Assembly: GCA_017543165.1 (NCBI GenBank)
Contig: JAFYGL010000231.1
Coordinates: 1 to 5,641, forward strand
DNA: 5,641 bases
From: Victivallales bacterium
GTDB taxonomy: Bacteria; Verrucomicrobiota; Lentisphaeria; Oligosphaerales; Oligosphaeraceae
Direction of reading: 5' to 3'
The position numbers were made by a program, and so were the translations under genes. The notes under the pieces are model-generated. The model was given only the letters and a program-made list of their open reading frames with translations, was not told where the DNA came from and made no database searches. This document shows positions 1 to 5,641 of this stretch, piece by piece. The first letter of the stretch is position 1. Every line of letters starts with the position of its first letter.

Positions 1-35
1 CCACAGTCCACAGTCCACTGTCCACTGTCCACTAC
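1..35 (-). repeat. Heptanucleotide tandem array at the 3' end of the glycosyltransferase gene
   Basis: Five consecutive 7-base units are visible on the plus strand: CCACAGT, CCACAGT, CCACTGT, CCACTGT and CCACTAC. Read on the minus strand, the direction of the genes, this is TAG followed by TGGACA and further GTGGACA/GTGGACT units. The TAG stop codon of the glycosyltransferase (32-34) is part of the unit nearest the gene. The array reaches the left edge, so its full length is unknown. The unit length is not a multiple of three and the units lie downstream of the stop, so the array is not a coding repeat. It matches the array at 2022-2070 in unit and in phase relative to the stop codon. Confidence 0.9.
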
Positions 36-892
36 ATTCCCTTGTCTGCTTCGCAAACGCCTGACCAGTGCGATATTCGCTGTACCAGTCTCCTGACTGG
101 GGAAGCGAAGATTTCCAGCCAGTTGCCAGGGCGTTTCAAAAGATATGCCCAGTCCCTCAAAGTCTCTTTTGCTGCGCCTGCCACTTCGCGGAACAAGGAT
201 GGCTTGTCGCCGAAAATCACCCTGTCCGCCGTTCCTTCGCCCTTGAATCTTCTTGCAAGTTGCTTCAGAGTGTAGTTGTGGGAGTGCTCCACATGGGAAT
301 CAGGGCAGTAAACAATGGAAACAGGGTTCTGTTGTCGTCTGGAGTTGCGCCAGGTCCATTCCACATCTTCTGAAAATTGGATTTCCTCATCGAATGGTGT
401 TTCCACCAGCAGTTTTTTCCATGTGGCGGAACTTGCCAGGGAGAAGAAGAACCTCCAGGTGGCGTGTATCTTGCCGTCACCGAAGGCACGTTCTGAATCC
501 TTGCGTACAAGGGCTGTGGCGTCCTGGCGCGGAAGTTGGTTTGCAAATGCGAATGCAGCCTTGTCTGGTTCTGATACAAGTGGTTTAATGAGTTCCGCCA
601 GCCAATGCTCGTCCAACGGCACTGCATCTGAATTGTTGAATACAAGCAAATCGCCCCTTGCATCCTTGACCAGTGCGTTCAGCGTTCGTCCTGGTTTGTA
701 TCTGCCTTCTGGACGTGTGAAGAACCTTACAGGAAATCGCGCCGCAACCTCCTTGGTATTGTCAGTAGATGCATCGTCGCAGACCACCACCTCGAATGGG
801 AAATCTACTTTCTGCGCGAAGATGCCTTCCAGCGTGCGTCCAATAATAGTCTCGTCATTCTTGGACCGTACCAATATGCTTATGAATGCCAT
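32..892 (-). CDS. Family 2 glycosyltransferase (rhamnosyltransferase-like)
   Basis: The product is 286 residues and is predicted to move a sugar from a nucleotide-sugar donor to a growing polysaccharide on the cytoplasmic side of the membrane. The N-terminus (FISILVRSKNDETIIGRTLE, residues 3-22) is the usual GT-A nucleotide-binding start. CDDAS (38-42) supplies the first aspartates. NNSDAVP (86-92) holds the DxD-equivalent metal-binding aspartate D89, and SEDVEW (174-179) is the ED acceptor/base motif. HSHNYT (203-208) and the following basic helix recall rhamnosyltransferase-like GT2 members. No transmembrane helix is obvious, so the protein is probably cytosolic or peripheral. ATG 892 is chosen because GAGG lies 7 bases upstream. 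The start lies inside the last codons of the nitroreductase gene (13-base overlap), suggesting translational coupling. Family assignment is firm; donor and acceptor cannot be read from the sequence. The TAG stop is embedded in the heptamer array. Confidence 0.93.
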   Translation of the reverse strand: MAFISILVRSKNDETIIGRTLEGIFAQKVDFPFEVVVCDDASTDNTKEVAARFPVRFFTRPEGRYKPGRTLNALVKDARGDLLVFNNSDAVPLDEHWLAELIKPLVSEPDKAAFAFANQLPRQDATALVRKDSERAFGDGKIHATWRFFFSLASSATWKKLLVETPFDEEIQFSEDVEWTWRNSRRQQNPVSIVYCPDSHVEHSHNYTLKQLARRFKGEGTADRVIFGDKPSLFREVAGAAKETLRDWAYLLKRPGNWLEIFASPVRRLVQRISHWSGVCEADKGM

Positions 893-1863
893 TTCATTAC
901 CTCATTCAATTCACGCCGAGGCGAGCCAGCCACATCGAATTCCTCCAGGGGCATGCCGCAGGCAATGACCTGCACAATTACCTCGTTTGAGGGAATATCA
1001 AGCAGTTCATGTGCCTGGACATCCACTTCAGGCGGCACAGACCAATGCAGAATGCAGTGGGCGATTCCATAATAGTGCAGTGCATAGCACAGATTCATCA
1101 CAAAGATGCCGCCATTGGTATAGATGTCATGCCTTTCCCAGCTCCAACGTATTGCAGAAAGGTCCGCCGTGACAATAATTGCCTTGTCAGCATCTTGCCC
1201 GAATCCCCTGGTTCCTTTTTGCACGGCAAAGAGTTTCTCCATTAGTGCCTTGTTGTCGATTACATGTATTCTGGCATGCTGGCGGTTGCACGCGCTAGGC
1301 GCGGTCAGAGCAAGATCAAGTGCATTCTCCAAGGTCATCCTGGGAATCTCGCCGCCGAAATGCCTCACCACATGGCGGGATGCGGCGAATTCCGGGAAAG
1401 ATTTGTCTTTTGCCGCGAAGAATTCTTCTCTAGTGACATGAGGTTCCTGTGCGGCTGGAATTTGTGGATGCTGTTCCAGAAATGCGTCCAGGCGTGTCAT
1501 TGGCTCAGGCCAGTCGTTGTGCAACTGGCGGTATGAACGAAGTACGCCTATCGCGTATGCCACCTGGGAATCGTCCAGTCCGAAATGGGCTTCATATTGC
1601 TTGAGGAGTTCTATGAGGTGCAGAACCGCGCCTTGGCCGAAGCCCAGCCTGCGCCTGGGCATCGTCAAACCTTTTTCCAGCACATGGTAACTCATCACAA
1701 TCTCTGCGATTGCGGCATCCCTGCGGTCAAGATGCAGAGCACCTGCATTCTCAATGAATTGCTGGCAATCGTAGCGGAACGCCCTTTTTGCCTCACGCCT
1801 TAGCTTGACTTTTAGAAGCCATGCCATCAGCATTCTCTTGATTTTTCTTAGTATGTCCTTCAT
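880..1863 (-). CDS. Nitroreductase-family flavoprotein with long N-terminal extension, polysaccharide-cluster type
   Basis: The product is 327 residues. The C-terminal half is a nitroreductase (FMN-dependent oxidoreductase) fold. SRHVVRHF (162-169) is the first FMN-phosphate motif, APSACNRQ (188-195) the second conserved block, GGIFVMNLCYALHYYGI (251-267) the core helix, and ACGMP (301-305) the terminal strand motif. The first 150 residues are not part of the standard fold. They begin with a basic, partly hydrophobic stretch (KIKRMLMAWLLKVKLRREAKR, spread over 7-27) and include HVLEKGLTMPRRRLGFG (60-76), a pattern I associate from memory with nitroreductase-like proteins in capsule and exopolysaccharide loci. 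Substrate is unknown. It overlaps the downstream glycosyltransferase by 13 bases, supporting a two-gene unit. No clear Shine-Dalgarno site precedes ATG 1863; the context AAGCAACAATG resembles the GH9 start context AAACAACAATG. A later Met (residue 11 or 13) cannot be excluded. The stop is TAA. Confidence 0.88.
   Translation of the reverse strand: MKDILRKIKRMLMAWLLKVKLRREAKRAFRYDCQQFIENAGALHLDRRDAAIAEIVMSYHVLEKGLTMPRRRLGFGQGAVLHLIELLKQYEAHFGLDDSQVAYAIGVLRSYRQLHNDWPEPMTRLDAFLEQHPQIPAAQEPHVTREEFFAAKDKSFPEFAASRHVVRHFGGEIPRMTLENALDLALTAPSACNRQHARIHVIDNKALMEKLFAVQKGTRGFGQDADKAIIVTADLSAIRWSWERHDIYTNGGIFVMNLCYALHYYGIAHCILHWSVPPEVDVQAHELLDIPSNEVIVQVIACGMPLEEFDVAGSPRRELNEVMKWHS
900..903 (-). promoter_or_regulatory. 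Ribosome binding site of the glycosyltransferase
   Basis: The minus strand reads GAGG, then seven bases, then ATG at 892. The site lies within the codons for the last residues of the nitroreductase (Asn-Glu-Val-Met-Lys-Trp-His-Ser), so ribosomes finishing that gene are placed to restart. An out-of-frame ATG (Met of the upstream C-terminus) lies between the site and the chosen start; the chosen start is supported by its frame. Confidence 0.6.
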
Positions 1864-1880
1864 TGTTGCTTGATTTGCTT

Positions 1881-1905
1881 GTGGACTGTGGTCTGTTAGG
1901 TGGAC
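1881..1905 (+). repeat. Degenerate heptamer units in inverted orientation, upstream of the nitroreductase gene
   Basis: The plus strand reads GTGGACT, GTGGTCT and GTTAGGT, with a second GTGGAC at 1900-1905. This is the same heptamer as in the arrays at 1-35 and 2022-2070 but on the opposite strand. Bases 1881-1890 (GTGGACTGTG) are the exact reverse complement of 2023-2032 (CACAGTCCAC). The segment ends 17 bases before the nitroreductase start codon. It is short and degenerate, so common descent from the arrays is likely but not proven. Confidence 0.55.
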
Positions 1906-1935
1906 CCCAGCACTATTCTGTGCGGCACGATATTC

Positions 1936-1956
1936 CGCGCGGCCATTGGCCGCGCG
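1936..1956. other. GC-rich perfect hairpin in the intergenic region
   Basis: CGCGCGGCC (1936-1944) and GGCCGCGCG (1948-1956) are perfect reverse complements separated by ATT, giving a 9-bp all-GC stem with a 3-base loop. It sits near the middle of the gap between the GH9 and nitroreductase genes. On neither strand is it followed by a T tract, so it is not a classic intrinsic terminator. It may still end or pause the GH9 transcript, protect an mRNA end, or be a palindromic core of a mobile repeat. The rest of the 1864-2066 gap shows no credible gene. Confidence 0.75.
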
Positions 1957-2021
1957 TCAGGACGTGTAACCGCCATCCGCGTCTGGCAAGGCACGACACT
2001 ACCAGTGGTCACCCAACATCC

Positions 2022-2070
2022 TCACAGTCCACCGTCCACAATCCACTGTCCACTGTCCACTGTCCACTAA
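2022..2070 (-). repeat. Heptanucleotide tandem array at the 3' end of the GH9 gene
   Basis: Seven consecutive 7-base units are seen on the plus strand: TCACAGT, CCACCGT, CCACAAT, CCACTGT three times, and CCACTAA. On the minus strand the GH9 stop codon TAG (2067-2069) opens the array, followed by perfect GTGGACA units. The three units nearest the stop match the consensus and the more distal ones carry substitutions. The phase relative to the stop is identical to that of the array at 1-35. If the TAG were read through, the frame would continue for 14 codons and stop at a TGA (2022-2024), the last bases of the array. Confidence 0.92.
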
Positions 2071-4193
2071 GGCAGCACCCAGTATCCAGGCAGGTCGCTT
2101 AACTTTTTTGCAGGCATCCTTTGCTGTGGAGGCTTTGAGTCGCTGGGATACATCAAGTAGCCAGTCACGCTGGCTGCAGGTGCTATGGTTTCCCATACTG
2201 TATATTCGCTGGCTGCCACGGTCTGGTTTTCCAGATTGCACCAGCGGCGCCAAATGGGCCACTGCGTGGCTTTCGCCTTGTCGCCCCTGAATACCATTTC
2301 CACTACCTTTGGCGCCATTCCGTATGTCCAGCGATATGGGGTTATGCCAGGCACATATTCCGCAATTCCATCCACATACGAGGGCAGATCCAGGAACGCA
2401 ACTGGATAAATCTTGCCAAGACCGCTTGTCAGCGTGGTGCCCTGTGGATTGCATCCATTGTGGAAATCGTTGGCAAGGGATGCGGCGTCCAGGTATTTTT
2501 TGTCCTTTGTCCAATGATGCACTGCAATGAGAAATTGTGCGCGTCGGTGTGGGTGGCATTGCCCCCATCCCATAGTATGCACCCAACCTTTCTGGGGTGC
2601 CCACCATGGTATGCGGTAGGCGTAGGAATTGTCCATTTGCCTGCATAAGTCATTTGCGACATTTATTGTGCGTTTTCTCCAGAAATTGAAGAAGTCGTCC
2701 CATTCCGCTGGTGTGCCAAGAGCCATTTCTGCTGAGAATATCAGCGGTATCCAGCGCCAGGCATTCTTTTTGTCTTTGACAATGGCGTCCTTGAACTTTC
2801 GGAGTTCAGCTAGATATTTTTCATCTCCAGTGAGGGCGTGCAGGTTTACGGCTGCCTTGATCAAATACTCTGTGGGCAGGTCGCTGTTTTCAGTCCATAC
2901 TACAGTTTTAGTCTCTGTCTGGAATCTGTTTTTCTTGAACTTGATTTTGTAGCTTTTTGTGCGCGGCTTCGTTTTGAGGGCAAAATCCCATGCCTTGATT
3001 GCTGAGGCAAGATATTTCTCCTTGAAAGAATCGTTGCATCTTGCAAGGATTGCGGCGTGTGCCGCATACATGAGGGAGCTTTTGCGCGTGGCTTTGGCAA
3101 GCACATATTGCATTTTGTCCTTTTCGGCGATATCCCCTGGACCTGGATGGGCTGTCGTTTCAATCCATGTGCCTACACCACCGTCTGGCTGCTGTCCCGC
3201 AAGCAATTCCCTAAGGCCCCATTCCGCCTCGTCAAGAATGTCAGGAATGCCATTGTTGTTTTCTGGAATATTCAGTTGCCCGTCGCGGAAATTCTCTTTT
3301 TTCATGAGATAGACCGCGCATAAGTCGTTGATGATGTTGAGGTGCATTGGCCTACGGTCGTAGTCCGCCGCATCATGCCAGCCGCCCTCCAGGTGCAGCC
3401 TTTTATAACCACTGTTTTCCATTTCCGCCAGGTCGCTGCGTATGATATCGAACCACCTGGTCTTAGGTTCCAGCTTGCCTTCTTCGCTGGCGAATGTGCC
3501 TCGTACTACATTTGTATGGCATTTTCCTGCTGTCCAGTGCGTATAAGGCTCGGTCTTGGCTATGCCGCAGCGTTTCTGGTAAAGCCCTCCGCAATGCACG
3601 CGGAATGCCTCTTCCGCTGCGCTTTTGGCAATGCGGAATACCTGGCTTCTGCCAACGCCAGGCACACGCAGAAAGTATTCGCCTTCCCTTGTGACTTCGC
3701 TGAAGTTCAATTCGTATGTATTTTCGCCCGTGAAAGGCGTGCCTTCCTTGCTGGAACCATCCTCTCTTCTGGGCACGAGGCCTCCTGGCACATCCCTATG
3801 CAGGATGACCTGACCGCTTGCGGCCTCAATCAAATCCCAGGAATTAATGGGGGATTTTGGTTTCCATGCGCCGTATTTGGGACCTAGCCAGGCGCCTATG
3901 TAAGCATACTTTGGCGCATCGGGCAGGTAACCTACATGGTTGACCTTGAAAAGTCTGCTTTCCTTGTTTTCGTCATAGCCATTCATTGGCTTGTCGCTTA
4001 TGCGGAAGCAGGTGTGAATTATCCTTGGGCTGGGGTTCTTTGCGAGCGGGTCCTTCAGGCCATTGGGCACAGGCCAGTAGCCTGCCTCTGAGGCAAGTGT
4101 CTTTCCTTCCTGGTCGTCGTCTGTCTGGTACACGCTGGTGTATGGATCAAGAAAAGTCAGCATCATGGCTGCCAGCATTATGAAGCCATTCAT
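2067..4193 (-). CDS. Glycoside hydrolase family 9 enzyme with N-terminal Ig-like (CelD_N) domain
   Basis: The product is 708 residues, a predicted beta-glucanase/cellulase-type enzyme acting by inversion. Residues 80-188 look like the Ig-like domain that precedes many GH9 catalytic domains (LFKVNHVGYLPDAPKYAYI, later GEYFLRVPGVGRSQVFRIA). The (alpha/alpha)6 catalytic domain spans about 192-682. It has YQKRCG (205-210) and KCH (224-226), matching the Cys and Cys-His positions linked to metal binding in CelD-type enzymes. GGWHDAADYD (270-279) corresponds to the family GGWxDAGD motif, with D274 and D277 (predicted catalytic base). SEYTVWETIAP (662-672) holds the predicted general acid E663. CNPQGTTLTSGLG (581-593) replaces the family NPxxxSYVTGxG block, and the usual PHHR is not recognisable, so the enzyme is divergent and its substrate open. 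The N-terminus has a hydrophobic run (residues 4-15) but no basic residues before it, a poor signal peptide. ATG 4193 has AGGAG 8 bases upstream. Confidence 0.9.
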   Translation of the reverse strand: MNGFIMLAAMMLTFLDPYTSVYQTDDDQEGKTLASEAGYWPVPNGLKDPLAKNPSPRIIHTCFRISDKPMNGYDENKESRLFKVNHVGYLPDAPKYAYIGAWLGPKYGAWKPKSPINSWDLIEAASGQVILHRDVPGGLVPRREDGSSKEGTPFTGENTYELNFSEVTREGEYFLRVPGVGRSQVFRIAKSAAEEAFRVHCGGLYQKRCGIAKTEPYTHWTAGKCHTNVVRGTFASEEGKLEPKTRWFDIIRSDLAEMENSGYKRLHLEGGWHDAADYDRRPMHLNIINDLCAVYLMKKENFRDGQLNIPENNNGIPDILDEAEWGLRELLAGQQPDGGVGTWIETTAHPGPGDIAEKDKMQYVLAKATRKSSLMYAAHAAILARCNDSFKEKYLASAIKAWDFALKTKPRTKSYKIKFKKNRFQTETKTVVWTENSDLPTEYLIKAAVNLHALTGDEKYLAELRKFKDAIVKDKKNAWRWIPLIFSAEMALGTPAEWDDFFNFWRKRTINVANDLCRQMDNSYAYRIPWWAPQKGWVHTMGWGQCHPHRRAQFLIAVHHWTKDKKYLDAASLANDFHNGCNPQGTTLTSGLGKIYPVAFLDLPSYVDGIAEYVPGITPYRWTYGMAPKVVEMVFRGDKAKATQWPIWRRWCNLENQTVAASEYTVWETIAPAASVTGYLMYPSDSKPPQQRMPAKKLSDLPGYWVLP

Positions 4194-4201
4194 TGTTGTT
4201 T

Positions 4202-4206
4202 CTCCT
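4202..4206 (-). promoter_or_regulatory. Ribosome binding site of the GH9 gene
   Basis: The minus strand reads AGGAG, then eight bases (AAACAACA), then ATG at 4193. The spacing is typical. The frame stays open for at least 20 codons upstream of 4193 but offers no ATG, GTG or TTG in the intergenic gap, so this is the best-supported start. Confidence 0.75.
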
Positions 4207-4220
4207 ATTGTTCTATGTGT

Positions 4221-4235
4221 GCGCCGTCTCGGCGC
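4221..4235. other. Short GC-rich hairpin between the kinase and GH9 genes
   Basis: GCGCCG (4221-4226) and CGGCGC (4230-4235) form a perfect 6-bp stem around TCT. It lies in the 58-base gap, about 17 bases after the kinase stop codon and about 15 bases before the GH9 ribosome binding site. No T tract follows on the minus strand (the sequence continues ACACATAG), so a strong intrinsic terminator is not supported. Weak termination, RNA processing, or an mRNA stability element are possible. Confidence 0.5.
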
Positions 4236-4251
4236 CCGCGTTTTAAGTGTT

Positions 4252-5641
4252 CTATTCCAGCAGTTGCTTAAGGCTTTCCAGAGTGACTGGTTTCAGCAGG
4301 ATACCTGTGAAACCTTGTTCATTGTATGACTTGGTGGCCTCAACGTCAGCCGTTATTACATATACTGGCAAATTCTTGAAAGTCTCTTCGGCCCTGATGA
4401 GCTTGATTAGCTCCTCGCCGCTCATTTCAGGCATCCACATGTCCGTAAGCACCATGTCGAAAGCTTCCCCTTCCTGTTTTTTCAATATTTCGAATGCTTC
4501 AACGCCGTTGAAGGCCATGACAATTTCAAAGTCCCCCAGCTTTTTCAGCATTGCCTTGAGGACCAGCAGGTTCGTTTTCTGGTCATCCACAATAAGCAGG
4601 CGGTGGCATTTCCGTTTTGTGACAATCTTTTCTATTGTGCTGGTCTGGTTCTGCGGCTCTTCGTTTGATTTTTCCACATTGTAAAGGGTGATTGAGAATG
4701 TGGAGCCTTTGCCCAATGTGGATTGCACCTCCAGTTTGCCACCCATGGCGATTGCCAGCTGGCGGCTGATTGTAAGCCCCAGGCCAGTGCCCCCATTGCG
4801 GGAGGTCTTTGTGCCAAGCTGCACGTATGGTGATGCAATGCGGACCAGATCCTCCTTGGAAATGCCCTGCCCAGTATCTTCCACTTGCAGGCGGAATGTG
4901 CCCTTCTTGTACGCTGTCCTTATTTCCACATGGCCTTCCTTGGTGAATTTCATTGCGTTGCCCACCAGATTGAATGTTATCTGCCTGAGGCGTTGAGCAT
5001 CCAGCATCAATGTGGGCATGTCTTCGAGTTTGCAGCGTATTTCAACCTTGCTGTTCTTGTTGGAAATCTTGAATGATTCCACTATCTCCTGCACCAGCTT
5101 GGTGCAGACAGTGGGTTCCGGCTTGATTTCCATCCGCCCCGCTTCGAGTTTTGAGATGTCAAGTACATCATTTATAAGATTGAGCAGTGTCTTGCTGCAA
5201 ACCAGGATGGAATCCAGCGCAGTGTTCTTCTCTTCCTCCGTTTCAAAGCCAGTCTTAAGCATCTGTGAGAAGCCGATGATTGCGTTCAAAGGCGTTCTTA
5301 TGTCGTGGCTGACGGTTGAGAAGAAATAGTTTTTTGCCTTGTTCATGTCCTCTATCTGGGATTTCTCGATTGCCAGTTGCTGTTCCCGCTTTCTCAGGAT
5401 TGAATACAGGCTCAGCACAATGGACAGTGCCACTATAAATATAAGCATTTCAATAACGCAGCCTTTCAGAAGTGCGTGTTTCAGAATTTCCATTTCAAAT
5501 TCCAGCGACTGGATGCCATTAGGCGTGTTGTTCACCGTATCCAGAAGCTTGTCCGCCTGTTCGTTGAAGCTCTGTATAATCCACATCATGCAGGAGAGTA
5601 TTATCAATATGAACAAGGCCATGGACACGACAACCGACTGC
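4252..5641 (-). CDS. Hybrid sensor histidine kinase with C-terminal receiver (5' end outside the window)
   Basis: At least 458 residues are visible, numbered from the GTG at 5628. The frame is open to the window edge, and its upstream codons (Gln-Ser-Val-Val-Val) extend a hydrophobic helix, so the real start is probably outside. Transmembrane helix 1 covers the edge to about residue 19, a short extracytoplasmic segment about 20-55, and helix 2 about 57-78. A charged linker follows. The HisKA H-box SHDIRTPLN has the phospho-acceptor H108. The ATPase domain has the N-box with N220 and N224, DTGQG (251-255) and GGTGLGL (279-285). The receiver (343-458) has acidic D348/D349, phospho-acceptor D396 in TDMWMP, T426 and K446. 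It would autophosphorylate H108 and pass phosphate to D396; a histidine phosphotransferase or separate regulator would be needed downstream, and none is visible. The sensory segment is only about 35 residues and resembles no ligand domain I know. The stop is TAG; GH9 starts 58 bases later. Confidence 0.93.
   Translation of the reverse strand, partial: QSVVVSMALFILIILSCMMWIIQSFNEQADKLLDTVNNTPNGIQSLEFEMEILKHALLKGCVIEMLIFIVALSIVLSLYSILRKREQQLAIEKSQIEDMNKAKNYFFSTVSHDIRTPLNAIIGFSQMLKTGFETEEEKNTALDSILVCSKTLLNLINDVLDISKLEAGRMEIKPEPTVCTKLVQEIVESFKISNKNSKVEIRCKLEDMPTLMLDAQRLRQITFNLVGNAMKFTKEGHVEIRTAYKKGTFRLQVEDTGQGISKEDLVRIASPYVQLGTKTSRNGGTGLGLTISRQLAIAMGGKLEVQSTLGKGSTFSITLYNVEKSNEEPQNQTSTIEKIVTKRKCHRLLIVDDQKTNLLVLKAMLKKLGDFEIVMAFNGVEAFEILKKQEGEAFDMVLTDMWMPEMSGEELIKLIRAEETFKNLPVYVITADVEATKSYNEQGFTGILLKPVTLESLKQLLE

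Noticed and set aside
315..968. A 217-codon plus-strand open frame opposite the glycosyltransferase.
   Set aside because: The opposite strand encodes a protein with clear GT2 motifs over the same span; the plus-strand product is Ser/Arg-rich with no recognisable motif, as expected of an antisense shadow.
1864..1935. A minus-strand promoter for the nitroreductase gene.
   Set aside because: AT-rich hexamers such as AGAATA can be found, but there is no convincing pair of -10 and -35 boxes with proper spacing.
2022..2070. The tandem repeats considered as a CRISPR array.
   Set aside because: The units are seven bases with no spacers, so this is a simple tandem repeat.
1863..2102. A 79-codon plus-strand open frame across the nitroreductase/GH9 gap.
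   Set aside because: Its sequence is low in complexity where it crosses the heptamer array, it overlaps the start of one gene and the end of another, and it shows no domain-like pattern or ribosome binding site.
1999..2646. A 215-codon minus-strand open frame in another frame across the GH9 C-terminus.
   Set aside because: It runs over the GH9 motif region and then into the heptamer array; the GH9 frame carries the conserved residues, so this one is a shadow.
4221..4251. Intrinsic terminator after the kinase gene.
   Set aside because: The 6-bp stem is not followed by a T tract in the direction of transcription, so I list it only as a hairpin.

Overview
The window is a bacterial chromosomal segment of middling GC content in which every convincing gene lies on the minus strand. 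In transcription order (right to left) these are: a hybrid sensor histidine kinase whose start lies beyond the right edge, a divergent family 9 glycoside hydrolase, a nitroreductase-family protein with a long N-terminal extension, and a family 2 glycosyltransferase. The organism cannot be named from the sequence. AGGAG/GAGG-type Shine-Dalgarno sites precede the hydrolase and the glycosyltransferase, which argues mildly against Bacteroidota. The mix of polysaccharide genes and heptanucleotide intergenic arrays would suit a polysaccharide-degrading Gram-negative, for example in the PVC superphylum, but this is a low-confidence inference.

Layout. Positions 4252-5641 encode the membrane-bound kinase (two transmembrane segments, HisKA, HATPase, receiver). 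A 58-base gap with a small GC-rich hairpin and a good ribosome binding site leads to the GH9 enzyme (2067-4193). The 203-base gap between the GH9 enzyme and the nitroreductase is the most structured non-coding DNA here. It holds a seven-base tandem array that starts on the GH9 stop codon, a 9-bp GC-rich hairpin near its centre, and an inverted degenerate copy of the heptamer just before the nitroreductase start. The nitroreductase (880-1863) and the glycosyltransferase (32-892) overlap by 13 bases and look translationally coupled. A second heptamer array, in the same phase on the stop codon, follows the glycosyltransferase and runs to the left edge.

Function. The nitroreductase/glycosyltransferase pair resembles genes found in exopolysaccharide or O-antigen clusters. 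The GH9 enzyme is a probable beta-glucan or related polysaccharide hydrolase. The kinase could regulate either, but nothing in the sequence proves the link. The most unusual observation is that two unrelated genes end in the same way: the TAG stop is the first part of a GTGGACA heptamer array, cleanest next to the stop and increasingly degenerate away from it.
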